Shown: in pieces, positions 1 to 10,000 of the stretch
Numbering within the stretch: the first letter of the stretch is position 1
Layout of the letters: every line of letters starts with the position of its first letter
Notes under the pieces: model-generated
What the model was told of the DNA's origin: nothing
What the model saw: only the letters and a program-made list of their open reading frames with translations
Databases searched by the model: none
Origin: Anaeromicropila populeti
GTDB lineage: Bacteria > Bacillota > Clostridia > Lachnospirales > Lachnospiraceae
DNA: 33,851 nucleotides
Direction of reading: 5' to 3'
NCBI RefSeq assembly: GCF_900112775.1
Contig: NZ_FOYZ01000022.1
Location: 1 to 33,851 of the forward strand
Program-made: the position numbers and the translations under genes

Positions 1-96
1 AAATCTCTACAACCTTTTACAAGAAATACCGATGCACCCTTTTACGCAGAATTTCGCAGAATTAAACAGGGGGGATACCCAAAACGAAAAAAATAG
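1..96 (+). CDS. 3' end of an unidentified gene (partial)
   Basis: The first frame is open from base 1 to a TAG at 94-96 and encodes 31 residues, including the stretch NTDAPFYAEFRRIKQGGYPK and a very basic end. This looks like a real protein tail rather than random sequence, and terminator-like hairpins follow it. The start lies outside the window. I do not recognise the family; a mobile-element protein is a reasonable guess from the neighbouring recombinases, but that is inference only. Confidence 0.4.
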   Translation, partial: KSLQPFTRNTDAPFYAEFRRIKQGGYPKRKK

Positions 97-168
97 CTGA
101 AGGATGCAGGCAATAGTTGAAATAGAGAATAGAGGTTTTGTTAAAAAGTAAATAAAAAAGAAGATTTT

Positions 169-214
169 AGACCAAAAAACAAGTGAAAAAGCGATGTTTT
201 TAAGGTCTTTTTTA
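169..214 (+). terminator. Imperfect hairpin with T-tract
   Basis: AGACC followed by an A-run at 169-181 pairs imperfectly with TGTTTTTAAGGTCT at 195-208, and a run of T follows (208-213). The stem has two unpaired bases and is AT-rich, so it is a modest Rho-independent terminator candidate for the gene ending at 96. Confidence 0.4.
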
Positions 215-223
215 GTACCATAA

Positions 224-266
224 AAGTGTAGCTGTTGGAGAGTAATTAACTCTGACAGCTGCACTT
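224..266 (+). terminator. Two-part hairpin, terminator-like
   Basis: An outer 12-bp stem (AAGTGTAGCTGT with ACAGCTGCACTT, one G-U pair) encloses an inner stem AGAGT/ACTCT around the loop AATTA. A T-rich stretch (ATTTTATT) follows at once. It lies between the gene tail at 1-96 and the small genes starting at 300, so it probably insulates the recombinase operon. Confidence 0.55.
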
Positions 267-299
267 ATTTTATTGCTGGAAAGAAAGGATAAAAAAGGA

Positions 300-392
300 A
301 TGACGGCTTCACAAGAAAAACAGATTCGGGAACTCCGTATGCGGGGGGATTCCTCAGGCAGTGCTGCGATCGGTAGGAGGTGTTTTTTATGA
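300..392 (+). pseudogene. Small truncated DNA-binding-like ORF
   Basis: ATG at 300 follows a purine-rich AAAAAAGGA and opens a 30-residue frame beginning MTASQEKQIRELRMRG. Proteins starting this way usually continue into a helix-turn-helix (a homeodomain-like region of the sigma-70 region 4 or resolvase C-terminal kind). Here the frame instead ends quickly after low-complexity residues. The stop TGA (390-392) overlaps the ATG of the next gene as ATGA, so it may still act as a translated leader. The link to a helix-turn-helix family is from memory of similar N-termini and is not proven. Confidence 0.4.
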
Positions 393-604
393 ATGTAACG
401 AGAATTGATGGCAATCCTGGTGTGCTGAGAGAAGCAAAGAAAATGACGTATGAACAATTGCAAAATGAATACCAGTATATCCTTGTCCAGAAAATAGTGC
501 AAAACCTACTGGATCATGGTCTGATTTCTATAGAGGAATGTCACAAAATTACAGAGAAAAACCGCCAGACTTTCTCACCTTATCTGGCGGAGCTTATGCC
601 CTGA
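389..604 (+). CDS. Small SHOCT-like protein of the recombinase module
   Basis: This 71-residue protein starts at ATG 389, which has TAGGAGG at 374-380 eight bases upstream; a GTG at 380 lies inside that ribosome site and is a poorer start. The middle contains a short two-helix pattern (NLLDHGLISIEECHKI) typical of SHOCT domains, which are short oligomerisation or processing helices often appended to other domains. Such small proteins are common just upstream of large serine recombinases in clostridial elements. The 61-base gap to the first recombinase gene suggests one transcript. A role as an accessory factor for recombination is inference; no enzyme motif is visible. Confidence 0.6.
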   Translation: MNVTRIDGNPGVLREAKKMTYEQLQNEYQYILVQKIVQNLLDHGLISIEECHKITEKNRQTFSPYLAELMP

Positions 605-665
605 ATTCGTTGATATAGATAGGAATTAGAGGTAATATATGACCTGCGGAAAGTGAGGTGAGTGG

Positions 666-2222
666 ATGAAAAGGGTTACAAAAATTGAGGGAAACAATGA
701 TTCAAAGAAAAAACTCCGTGTGGCAGCTTACTGCCGTGTCTCCACAGCAAGTGAGGAACAGCGGATAAGCCTTGCGGCTCAGAAAGTACATTATGAGAAT
801 TACATCAAAGCCAATCAGGAATGGGAATTAGCAGGTCTTTACTATGATGAGGGTATCAGCGGTACCAAGAAAGAAAACCGTGACGGACTGCTTTCTCTGA
901 TTGCAGACTGCGGAAAAGGAAAGATTGACTTTATTATGACCAAGTCTATCAGCCGATTTTGTCGAAATACCACGGACTGTCTAGAACTGGTGAGAAAACT
1001 TTTGGAATGGAATGTCTGCATCGAGTTTGAAAAAGAAAATCTGAACACAGGAACAATGGAGAGTGAGTGGATGCTTTCCATTTTAAGCAGTCTGGCAGAG
1101 AGTGAGTCCGTATCCATTTCAGAAAATGAAAAGTGGAGCATTCAGAAGAAATTTCAGAACGGCACCTATATTATTTCCTATCCGCCTTACGGGTATAAAA
1201 ATGTGGAGGGGGAGATGGTGATTGTGCTGGAGCAGGCAGAAGTGGTCAAAGGGATATTTGCAGATACACTTGCAGGCAAAAGTCCCCATGCAATGGCAAA
1301 GGAGTTAGCGGAAAAAGGGGTGCCAACCAAAAGAGGTGGAACCTGGACTTCAGGGACCATTCTTGCCATCCTCCGAAATGAGAAATACACAGGTGACGTG
1401 ATGTTCCAAAAGACCTATACTGACAGCCGTTTCAACCGCCATATCAATTATGGCGAACAGAACCAATATCTTATGCAGGGGCATCATGAGCCGATTGTCA
1501 GCCATGAGATGTTTCATCAGGCAAATGAGGTTGTAAAGCAGCGTGGCAGAGAAAAAGGAAATGGTACAGACACAGGAAAATATCAGAATCGTTATGGCTT
1601 CTCTGGCAGAATCCAATGTGGAGAATGTGGAGGTAAATGGAAACGAAGAATTCACTATAAGCCAAGTGGTTCATATGTGGCATGGTGCTGCAGCCAGCAC
1701 ATTGCAGCCAAACAGTCCTGTTCTATGAAATACATGACAGATGAGGCAGTCAAGGCTGCTTTTCTTACTATGATGAACAAGCTGATTTTTGCACAGCAGA
1801 CGGTACTCAGACCGTTGCAGAAAAGTCTGAAAGGACTGGATGACAAAGACAGGGTATTAAAGATACAGGATTATGAAAGGCGACTTGAAAAAAATAGGGA
1901 ACAGAGGCAGGTACTTACCAGTTTGATGGCAGGTGGATATCTGGAACCTGCTCTTTTCAATAAGGAGAGCAACGTACTTACCCGTGAGGCAGAAATGCTG
2001 AAACAGGAAAAAGGAAATTTGATACATGCTGTGAAAGGAAATAAAGCGAGAGTGGATGCCTTGGAGAAATTACTGCGGTTTACTGCTAAGAAAAAAAGGG
2101 TGACCGAATTTGACGAGGAAGTGTTTCGTGCCTATGTGGACAAGAGTGTGGTGTTGTCAAGAAGTGAGATTCTGTTTGAACTAAAATGTGGATTAAATCT
2201 GAAAGAAAGGCTGGTGGATTAA
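666..2222 (+). CDS. Large serine recombinase 1
   Basis: This 518-residue site-specific recombinase belongs to the large serine integrase family. The N-terminal resolvase domain has the YCRVST motif with nucleophile Ser26 and the later SRFCRN segment. A central 'recombinase' domain (about residues 170-270) is followed by a zinc-ribbon (CGECGG around 320, then further cysteines near the WCC and SC positions) and a C-terminal coiled coil (about 410-470). These enzymes cut and rejoin element ends with target DNA through a 5'-phosphoserine intermediate. GTGAGGTG precedes the ATG at 666. The stop at 2220-2222 is directly followed by the ATG of the next gene, so translation is probably coupled. All expected domains are present and it looks intact. 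Confidence 0.93.
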   Translation: MKRVTKIEGNNDSKKKLRVAAYCRVSTASEEQRISLAAQKVHYENYIKANQEWELAGLYYDEGISGTKKENRDGLLSLIADCGKGKIDFIMTKSISRFCRNTTDCLELVRKLLEWNVCIEFEKENLNTGTMESEWMLSILSSLAESESVSISENEKWSIQKKFQNGTYIISYPPYGYKNVEGEMVIVLEQAEVVKGIFADTLAGKSPHAMAKELAEKGVPTKRGGTWTSGTILAILRNEKYTGDVMFQKTYTDSRFNRHINYGEQNQYLMQGHHEPIVSHEMFHQANEVVKQRGREKGNGTDTGKYQNRYGFSGRIQCGECGGKWKRRIHYKPSGSYVAWCCSQHIAAKQSCSMKYMTDEAVKAAFLTMMNKLIFAQQTVLRPLQKSLKGLDDKDRVLKIQDYERRLEKNREQRQVLTSLMAGGYLEPALFNKESNVLTREAEMLKQEKGNLIHAVKGNKARVDALEKLLRFTAKKKRVTEFDEEVFRAYVDKSVVLSRSEILFELKCGLNLKERLVD

Positions 2223-2654
2223 ATGAACCATATCCCATACGGTTACCGCATTGTGGAGGGTCAGGCAGTGGTAGAGAAAGAACAGGCGGCAGCCATTCGT
2301 GAGTTTTTTAACGGATATCTTTCTGGTCTGGCACTTAGGGCAGCTGCTGAAAAAGCTGGTCTTAAGCTGTACCACAGAAGTGCAGGGCGGATACTTAGAA
2401 ACAGGCATTACCTTGGAGATGCGTATTATCCTGCTATTCTTGACCAGGAAACGTTTGAGAAGGCAGAAGAAAAGCGGATGGAGAAAGCAAAATCCCTGGG
2501 AAGAATACGGGAACGGGAAGAACCGCAAAAGCCAGAATTGAACCTGCAGTTTCACTTGCCGAAGGTTCTGCCTCAATACACGGACCCATTCAAACAGGCA
2601 GAATATGCCTATCATCTGATAGAAAATGGGGTGGAACAGAATGGAAGGAAGTAA
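2223..2654 (+). CDS. Short recombinase-domain protein lacking the catalytic domain
   Basis: The 143-residue protein starts at the base after the first recombinase stop. Its N-terminal half ([10 protein letters not shown], then [17 protein letters not shown]) matches the DNA-binding 'recombinase' domain of large serine recombinases. It has no resolvase domain and no catalytic serine. Small proteins of this kind sit between two full recombinases in many clostridial elements, so this is probably a conserved member of a three-gene set rather than a broken gene. A role as a partner or directionality factor is plausible but unproven. Its end overlaps the start of the next gene. Confidence 0.75.
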   Translation: MNHIPYGYRIVEGQAVVEKEQAAAIREFFNGYLSGLALRAAAEKAGLKLYHRSAGRILRNRHYLGDAYYPAILDQETFEKAEEKRMEKAKSLGRIREREEPQKPELNLQFHLPKVLPQYTDPFKQAEYAYHLIENGVEQNGRK

Positions 2655-4212
2655 GAGGATAATGGTTATTCCTGCACGAAAGCGTGTGGGAAATACCATC
2701 AAGGAACAGGAAAAGCCGAAAGTACGAGTAGCAGCTTACTGCCGTGTATCTACAGACAGCGAGGAGCAGGCTGCCAGCTATGAGGCACAGGTGGAGCATT
2801 ATACGCAGCTGATTCAGAAAAACAGTGAATGGGAATTGGCTGGGATATACGCAGATGATGGGATAAGTGGTACCAATACCAAAAAAAGGGAAGGGTTCAA
2901 TCGTATGATTCAAGAGTGTATGAAGGGGAATATTGATAGGATTATTACCAAATCCATCAGCCGATTTGCGAGAAATACGCTGGACTGCCTAAAATTCATT
3001 CGAGAACTGAAAGACAAGAACATTGCTGTATTTTTTGAGAAAGAAAATATCAACACCATGGATGCCAAGGGAGAGGTACTGCTGACTATCATGGCAAGCC
3101 TTGCACAGCAGGAGAGCCAGTCGCTTTCCCAGAATGTGAAATTGGGACTGCAGTATCGGTACCAGAACGGAGAGGTGCAGGTCAACCACAACCGATTCCT
3201 TGGATACACGAAGGATGAGGAGAAAAGGCTTGTCATTGTGCCAGAAGAGGCAGAGATTGTGAAAAGAATTTACCGAGAATATCTGGAAGGTGCCAGTCTG
3301 ATACAGATTGCAAGAGGACTGGAAGCAGACAGCATTCTCACCGCTGCGAAAAAAGCAAAGTGGAGACCGGAAACGCTTAAAAAAATCCTACAGAATGAAA
3401 AGTATATTGGCGATGCTCTGTTACAGAAAACGTATACCGTGGATTTTCTGACCAAAAAGCGTGTGAAAAATCATGGAATTGTTCCCCAGTATTATGTGGA
3501 AAATAACCACCAAGCGATTATTCCCCGTGACCTTTATTTACAGGTGCAGGAAGAAATGGTGCGACGGGCAAGCCTTCGAAGCAGCAAGAACGGAAAGAAA
3601 CGTGTCTATAGCAGCCGGTTTGCACTATCCGGCATGGTATTCTGCAGGGAGTGCGGCGAAATTTACCGCAGGGTTCACTGGAACAACCATGGCTGCAAAT
3701 CCATTGTCTGGCGGTGTACCAGCAGACTTGAGGGGAAAGGCTCTACCTGCCTGGCTCCTACTATTTATGAGCCAGATCTGCAAAAAGCAGTGATGAAAGC
3801 GATCAATCAGATACTGGGTAACAAAAGTGATGTGATTGGCAAGCTAAAGGAAAACATTGCGGCGGTTCTCCTTGCTGAACAAGACAACGTGGTGGAGGGC
3901 ATTGACAGCAGGCTGAAGGAACTGCAGAGAAAGCTGCTGGAACTTGCCACTTCCCATCAGGATTATGATGGAGTTGCAGAGGAAATGAACCGTTTGCGGG
4001 AATTCAAGCAGAATGCATTCCTGGAATATGCTGAGCAGGAGGGGCAGAGAAAGCGAATGAAAGAAATGGAAAAGTTCCTGGAAAGGCAGTCAGCAGAACT
4101 AGCCGAGTATGAGGAACAGCTGGTCAGGCGGCTGATTGAAAAAGTGACGGTTTCCGATAAACGGATTATCGTTGAGTTTCAGTCAGGCATACAAACAGAA
4201 ATATGCCTGTAA
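2641..4212 (+). CDS. Large serine recombinase 2
   Basis: This second full large serine recombinase has about 523 residues. Ser37 lies in [12 protein letters not shown]. The central recombinase domain contains [10 protein letters not shown] and [17 protein letters not shown], a zinc-ribbon begins CRECGE, and a long C-terminal coiled coil runs through residues of the [11 protein letters not shown] type. The start is uncertain: ATG 2641 has GGGGTGG at 2628-2634 and is preferred; ATG 2626 and ATG 2662 are also in frame. All three choices overlap or adjoin the end of the upstream gene (stop at 2652-2654), so the three recombinase genes are translationally linked. It probably acts with the first recombinase to move this element, whose end should be near 4270-4310. 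Confidence 0.92.
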   Translation: MEGSKRIMVIPARKRVGNTIKEQEKPKVRVAAYCRVSTDSEEQAASYEAQVEHYTQLIQKNSEWELAGIYADDGISGTNTKKREGFNRMIQECMKGNIDRIITKSISRFARNTLDCLKFIRELKDKNIAVFFEKENINTMDAKGEVLLTIMASLAQQESQSLSQNVKLGLQYRYQNGEVQVNHNRFLGYTKDEEKRLVIVPEEAEIVKRIYREYLEGASLIQIARGLEADSILTAAKKAKWRPETLKKILQNEKYIGDALLQKTYTVDFLTKKRVKNHGIVPQYYVENNHQAIIPRDLYLQVQEEMVRRASLRSSKNGKKRVYSSRFALSGMVFCRECGEIYRRVHWNNHGCKSIVWRCTSRLEGKGSTCLAPTIYEPDLQKAVMKAINQILGNKSDVIGKLKENIAAVLLAEQDNVVEGIDSRLKELQRKLLELATSHQDYDGVAEEMNRLREFKQNAFLEYAEQEGQRKRMKEMEKFLERQSAELAEYEEQLVRRLIEKVTVSDKRIIVEFQSGIQTEICL

Positions 4213-4224
4213 ATGTACAGTTCA

Positions 4225-4267
4225 ACACAGAAAAAGGCATTCCAACAGTGAATGCCTTTTTCTGTGT
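4225..4267 (+). terminator. Strong terminator, 18-bp perfect stem
   Basis: Bases 4225-4242 pair perfectly with 4250-4267 around a 7-base loop (CAACAGT). The arms carry A-run and T-run segments, so it can act as a terminator in both directions. It ends the recombinase operon 13 bases after its stop codon. Confidence 0.85.
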
Positions 4268-4272
4268 TTGAA

Positions 4273-4308
4273 GTCCACCCGTCCAATCACCTTACTACTT
4301 GTCCACCC
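4273..4308. repeat. Direct repeat GTCCACCC, possible element boundary
   Basis: GTCCACCC occurs at 4273-4280 and again at 4301-4308. It lies right after the recombinase terminator and exactly where similarity to the second regulatory copy (12890 onward) begins, so it could mark an attachment site or an old junction. Eight bases is short, and this is only a candidate. Confidence 0.25.
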
Positions 4309-4482
4309 ATTCAATGTTACATAAAGTACGAAATACTGCCCGCTTTTCTTATATTGCTAATTTTATCACTGTGTTACAGAAATCTGTGACTGTGGAAATG
4401 GCTACTTATCAGATAATAGTAAGAAAAAGTAGAAGAATGAAAAAGAAAGGGGATTGAACTGGTTTTCAAAAGATGTTATACT
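4284..4482 (+). repeat. Regulatory repeat, copy A
   Basis: This roughly 200-base segment resembles 12890-13093 along its whole length. The strongest part is 54 identical bases (4412-4465 against 13023-13076), a purine-rich block that runs into a promoter. The outer part is diverged, with shared pieces such as TGTTACATAA and CTAATTTTAT. Copy B lies beside a ribbon-helix-helix gene; copy A has lost that gene, and the match stops just where its ribosome site would be. The rest of 4213-4648 holds the terminator, the promoter and the 5' leader of the RHS gene. Confidence 0.8.
4454..4482 (+). promoter_or_regulatory. Sigma-A promoter, copy A
   Basis: TTGAAC (4454-4459), a 17-base spacer and TATACT (4477-4482). 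The -35 region is within the block identical to copy B, while most of the spacer differs, so the promoter hexamers appear to be under selection. It points to the RHS gene at 4649 over a leader of about 160 bases. Confidence 0.75.
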
Positions 4483-4648
4483 TTAGAAAAAGAAACTGGA
4501 AAGTATTAGCACTGCATTAATAATAAGACGAGACGTGAAAACTAATAGTATATCTATCTTGTACCAACTTGTGCTGAGTAAAAAATCAATAATTCGCTAC
4601 TATTTAGTTTAATAGTAGCTGTTATAAAAAATTATGTAGGAGGTCTTT

Positions 4649-6451
4649 ATGGGTTATCGTAAAAAAATAGTTGCTGTTATATTGAGTTTATTAATGATAG
4701 TAAACATGATACCAACTAGCGCATATGCAAGTGAAATTGAAGATGATCAAATGATGATTGCTGATGGAATGAATACAGCAATTGCACCAGAAGCAAATGA
4801 AACGGACTCAATAGAATATATTACAAGCGAGAATAATTTAGGTACCTATTCTTTACGGGCTTCACAAACACAAGCAGATGTTTTACTAATAAAAAATAAG
4901 AATCCTTGGGATTCTTCTGCAAATGAAAATGTGTTAAGTGAATTAGGTATTAGCTATCAAGTAGTCACTGTTGAAAATGTAGCAAATATGGATTTGTCTA
5001 ATTATAGATTAATTATCGTTGCAAATGATCAGATTGACAGTTTTTATCGAACATTATCCCAAATAAGAACGGAACTAGAATTGTTTGTAATGAACGGCGG
5101 TACGTTATTATACGGGATTTGTGATGCAGGATGGGGAGGTGGACATAGCGATCTATTAATTCCTGGGGATATTCAATTAGGACCAGTTGATTATCAGCAT
5201 TATAACTACATTGCAGACGCCTCTCATCCAGTTGTAACTGGTTTATTAACAAATGAAACTCCGTTGACAAATAGTCAATTGTATAATAATTATGCGAGTC
5301 ATCGCTATTTTCAGGTTAGTTCGCTTCCTGTTGATGCAAATATTATTTTAAATGCTGGGGAATCCAAGCCGACATTAATTGAATATCCGATTGGTAAAGG
5401 TATTGTAATTGCTTCTGCATTAACATGGGAACACAGCTATTCTCATTTTACAAGTAATTTTGGTAGGAAAGCATTTGATGATTTGCTGCTCTATGCTTTT
5501 ATGGTTTCTAAAATAGTATCAGAAATAAATAAAAATCCAGACTTGGGCTATGATTCATTGGTCAAAGGGTTAACGTGCACTGCCGGAGATCCAGTAAATG
5601 TTGCTAATGGAAATTTTTTAACAGGTAATACGGATCTGTCTTATGAAGGAAATATTTCTATTAATTTTAGTCGGTATTATAATTCTTTGGATTCATACCA
5701 AGGAGTGGTGGGAAAGAATTGGAGAAGTAATTATGATATTTATTTACAAAAGTTAAGTGAACGTCGACTGAGGCTATGGCATGAAGATGGTCATTCGGAA
5801 GATTTTATCTTTGGGGATGATGGAATTTGGTATGAAACTCCAGGGACGAATTCTAAGATAAGCATTGTTGATGCAAATATTACTATTATTCTAGAAAATA
5901 AAACGGTATACCAATTTGATTATAATAATCTTAAATTGATATCATTAAAGACAGCGTATGACAATGAAATTCATTTCGAATACGATGAATATGGGAAATT
6001 GGTATTAGCAAAGCAAGGAGAGTTTTGGATCAATTATTCATATGAGAATGAATTGCTGTCCAAAGTTTCCGATAAATCAGGCAGAACTGTAAAATTTGAA
6101 TATGCAGAAGGGAATTTGGTTTGTGTTGAAGGCTATGATGGGCAAATATCGAGATATGAATATGACAATGCTGGTCGCATCACAAAGTTACATGTAAATA
6201 ATGAATATACAATTCAAAATATATATGACGAATATGGTAGAGTGATTGAACAGCAGATGCCACTTGAAGGAAGTTGTAAATTCATTTATGACAATGATAA
6301 CAATACAACTACTTATATTGATAAAAATGGTGCTGTGACGGTTTACTACAGGGATGAACAGGGGAGAATTTATAAAAAAGATTACTTAGAGGGAAGTGAG
6401 GATTTAGAGTTTGATAGTAATAATAATTTAGTGAAAAGGACAGATAAGTGA
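4649..6451 (+). CDS. Secreted RHS/YD-repeat protein, C-terminally truncated
   Basis: The 600-residue protein begins with a clear signal peptide (basic MGYRKK, hydrophobic core, cleavage expected after AYA near residue 27). Residues of about 75-290 resemble a class-I glutamine-amidotransferase/ThuA-like fold. Then comes a DUF6531-like RHS entry module (GDPVNVANGNFLTG near 310) and YD repeats (YDEYGKL, YDNAGRITKL, YDEYGRVIEQ). Full RHS or wall-associated proteins usually exceed 1500 residues and end in a core plus a variable toxin; both are missing here. The frame stops at 6449-6451 and decayed sequence follows, so this is probably the stump of a larger secreted toxin. AGGAGG precedes the ATG. 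Whether the stump is still expressed cannot be told. Confidence 0.75.
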   Translation: MGYRKKIVAVILSLLMIVNMIPTSAYASEIEDDQMMIADGMNTAIAPEANETDSIEYITSENNLGTYSLRASQTQADVLLIKNKNPWDSSANENVLSELGISYQVVTVENVANMDLSNYRLIIVANDQIDSFYRTLSQIRTELELFVMNGGTLLYGICDAGWGGGHSDLLIPGDIQLGPVDYQHYNYIADASHPVVTGLLTNETPLTNSQLYNNYASHRYFQVSSLPVDANIILNAGESKPTLIEYPIGKGIVIASALTWEHSYSHFTSNFGRKAFDDLLLYAFMVSKIVSEINKNPDLGYDSLVKGLTCTAGDPVNVANGNFLTGNTDLSYEGNISINFSRYYNSLDSYQGVVGKNWRSNYDIYLQKLSERRLRLWHEDGHSEDFIFGDDGIWYETPGTNSKISIVDANITIILENKTVYQFDYNNLKLISLKTAYDNEIHFEYDEYGKLVLAKQGEFWINYSYENELLSKVSDKSGRTVKFEYAEGNLVCVEGYDGQISRYEYDNAGRITKLHVNNEYTIQNIYDEYGRVIEQQMPLEGSCKFIYDNDNNTTTYIDKNGAVTVYYRDEQGRIYKKDYLEGSEDLEFDSNNNLVKRTDK

Positions 6452-6511
6452 ATGTGTTGTACATTTGTAGTCGGTTGGAACTTTAAAAAGTCGTCCGACA
6501 ACAAGTAGGTG

Positions 6512-6979
6512 ATTATAATGAGAATGGGAGCACATTGAGCATAGTAGTGTATGATAATGCTAATACCATCACCCGTTTAATATTAGAGCTTCCAGCTTAT
6601 ATATCAAATGAAATTAAATATTATTTAGGTCAGCATATTAAGAAATAGAATGAGTATATGTTTATAAATCGACAGGGACATGTTGTTGAACCATCCTTTT
6701 TTCTTATACGTTCAGGGCTATCCAAGATAAATATGGTATTAAAGAAAAAAGTTTCACTACAATAGGATTAGCTAAATATGCAATAAAAAATATGATACGT
6801 GAAGGAATCGGTGCAGCAGATATTAAGTTGATTACCAGTATGGAAGATATAATGGTTGATGATTGTGAAATGTCTGTGAGGCTGGAAAACATCAGTGATA
6901 TGAATAGCTTAAATCGCAAAATAAATTCCAATATAAGAATAATACCCACAGTTGACAATATGAAACTTGAGAATAGATA
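6512..6979 (+). pseudogene. Decayed integrase-like gene fragment
   Basis: A protein can be followed from about 6512 through ITRLILELPAYISNEIKYYL, an in-frame TAG (6646-6648), then EYMFINRQGHVVEPSFF, a frameshift near 6700, and FRAIQDKYGIKEKSFTTIGL to the end at 6979. The order (a xxxELPxyI strand-helix unit, a 'FxNRQGHxV' turn, then a helical 'IREGIGAADIKLIT' block) resembles the catalytic half of tyrosine recombinases, but the usual R-H-R-Y residues are not evident. The first residues also resemble a YD repeat, so the piece may be a join with the RHS gene. It fills the 567-base gap before the helicase gene. Confidence 0.4.
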
Positions 6980-7018
6980 GCAACGAAAGGGAAACGAATA
7001 AATAGATGAGGTGGTAAT

Positions 7019-10000
7019 ATGGCTGATTTAGTTAGTAGAATAGATAGCTGGAAAAAAAGTTTACTAGATTTAGGTAAACGTAATAGGTTATTAAATTATA
7101 GAGATACCAAAAGGTCAAACATTAAGATTGTTAGTCCTGGATTGGGGGATCTGTATCAGTATCTTGTATTGGATGAAAAGAGCTTATCATTTTCCTTTTC
7201 TTATATCTGGGATGAAGAGGGGGAAGAAGTAGAAAACGAGCGAGTTATACAAGGGGACATTACAACTAATCGAACAATCAAAGAACAACAAAAAACGCTC
7301 AAGAATTTGAGGGATAAGGCCAGAACAGCAGTTGAGGAACAAGGTGTTAATATTCTTTATTTGGCTTTTGGATTCCTACAATGGACAGAAAGTTTGGATT
7401 CTAAACAAGTTATGACTTCTCCAATCATTCTTGTCCCGGTATCTATATCTCTAGATTCATTAACTTCACCATATGTTTTGAAATTGCATGAAGATGAAAT
7501 AGTCATCAACCCTACTTTAACATATAAAATGGAACACGATTTTGGAATTGAGTTTCCAGAGTTTGAACCAAATGAAAATAGTATTATAGCTTATTTAAAT
7601 CAGATTCAAGATAGTGTTTGCATTCAAGGATGGAAAATAGATGCTGAGTGTGGGCTTAGTCTATTTTCTTTTCTGAAGATGAATATGTATTCGGACATAG
7701 AACTGCATAAAGAAAAGATTATATCACATCCAATTCTAAAGGCATTAGCTGGAGACAAAAGCAACATTGAAAATGTTCCAGAAGAATATTCGGATTATGA
7801 CCATGATAATAAACAAAAACCTGTAGATATTTATCAAGTTGTTGATGCTGATTCAAGTCAACAAGATGCAATACTATACTCAAAGAAAGGTATTAGCTTT
7901 GTATTGCAGGGTCCTCCAGGAACTGGTAAAAGTCAAACTATTACGAATATAATATCAGAAGCTTTGGCAGATGGCAAAAAAGTTTTATTTGTTTCAGAAA
8001 AGATGGCAGCTTTGGAGGTTGTACATAAAAGATTATCACTGTCTGGATTAGATGATTTTTGTTTGATGTTACATAGTCATAAAGTTAATAAAAAAGAAGT
8101 ATTGTCTGAATTGAATCGAACTCTAAATACAGATAAAATACGTTTACAAGATGATGCTATTTATCAGCTAAATGCTTTAGAAAAGCAACGAGAACGGCTA
8201 AATAATTATGCCAAAGAGCTGCATGTGATTTGCCCACCTTTAAATAAATCAATATATGAGATAACAGGGAAGTTGGCTAAACTATCAGATGTACCTGATG
8301 TAATCTTTACAATTAAAGATGTTGAGGAATTTTCTGTTAAAAAGCTTAATGAGTTTATTTTTTTGCTATCGGATTATTCAAAAACTGTTGGTAAAATGAC
8401 GATTGACTATAGAGATAACCCTTGGAAGGGAGTTACTCTGGGTACGGTTTCTCATATAGAGAGACAAAACATTGAAAAGAATATTCGAGATTTATTACCT
8501 AAAATAAAGATGTTGATTAGTGAGATGGTAGAGGCTATTCAAACTGTTAATTATGAATCAGAAATAACGATGGATTCTACCAAAATGTTGATAATGGAAC
8601 TTAAACATCTTGCACAGTCACCTGAACTTCCGGTTGAGTGGTTTATAAATGAGAATATTTTAGCTTTTAGAAATAAGGCGACAGAATATCACATTTTGGA
8701 AAGCGAATTTCTTAGTCAAAAGGAATTTATCAAGACAATTTATAATGATAAATTTTTCGATTTAGATGCAGTACAGATGAGAGATGAACTAGATAGTATA
8801 TTGATTAAGATTAATAATAATATAAATACAGAACATTATTCAAAATCAGAAGAAGTCTACAATTCAAGAAATGAATTAGAAAAAGAACTAAATGTCATTA
8901 AGTGTAAATTAAACTGGACTGAAAATGATATAAAATATCTGAAAGAAGTAGGATTGAATGTTGATAATACAGTTCAGGCATTGGCAGCAACAATAAAAAT
9001 TCTTGAAATATTAATAAAAGACATAAAACCAACAGAAGCCTGGTTTGATGGACAGACTTTTGGCAAGAATATTGAATTGGCAAAGAAATATAAGAGTACA
9101 TTGATGGATATCGATGAGATAACATTGCTGCTACTGAAAGATTTTGACAGAGAAATCCTTGATATCGATTTTAGTAATATTATTAAACGGTACCGAACTG
9201 AATATGGCTCTTTCCTGAAAACATTCAAGAAAGAATATAGACAGGATAAGAAAAAAATGCAAGCACTGTACACGATTCCAGGTACTAAAATAGATGATGC
9301 AACTATTTTAGGAGCACTAAATAAGGTTAAGGATATTATAGAAAAAAGATTATGGCTTGAGGAAAATCAAAGTAGCATGGCAGAATTTCTTGGTCAGTAT
9401 TTTCTTAAAAGTGATACAGATTGGGAAAGTGTTTTTTCATCTATTGAAGAATTTCAGAAATTAATAATAGGATGTCAAAATGATTTAACTGATATATTAA
9501 AGAAAAATATGATACAAGGTTCTATTGATTTAAAGCAGTGTAAAGATGCAATCATTCATTTTCAGGAAGTTGTTTCTAATGATTTTTTGAACCAACTAAA
9601 TAGAATTGTTAAAATTGAAAGTCCTAGGGAAAAGACTGATATTTGCACTATGGCAAGGAACTCTGAAGAATTATTAAAAGAGATAGAAAAATTCAATGAA
9701 CTAATTCAAGGATTATTATCAACTGCAATATATAATATTAGCTTTGAGCAGTTGAGTCAGGGTATCAATGCATTGATACAGGTACAGCAGTATATTAAGA
9801 AAATTAATGAAAAGGACCAGGAATTAAAAAGTATTTTTAAACAAGAGTATTCTGGTGTAGATACCGATTGGGAGACTATTATTAAGAAGCTTGATTGGGT
9901 GATTGAGTGTCAGAAATTAAATGAAACTGCTAAATTGCCGGAACATTTTATCATAAGAGCATGTGAGGATACAGCGGTTAAAAAAGATTGTAGTAATCGG

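Noticed and set aside
842-1655. Long frames on the - strand inside recombinase gene 1
   Set aside because: They are antisense shadows of a well-supported gene, without ribosome sites or recognisable protein motifs.
2193-2913. Overlapping - strand frames with hydrophobic stretches over the recombinase genes
   Set aside because: The hydrophobicity is what reverse reading of lysine- and glutamate-rich coding sequence gives; no ribosome site is present.
8898-9273. - strand frames inside the helicase gene
   Set aside because: They lie wholly within the helical part of an intact gene and show no family resemblance.
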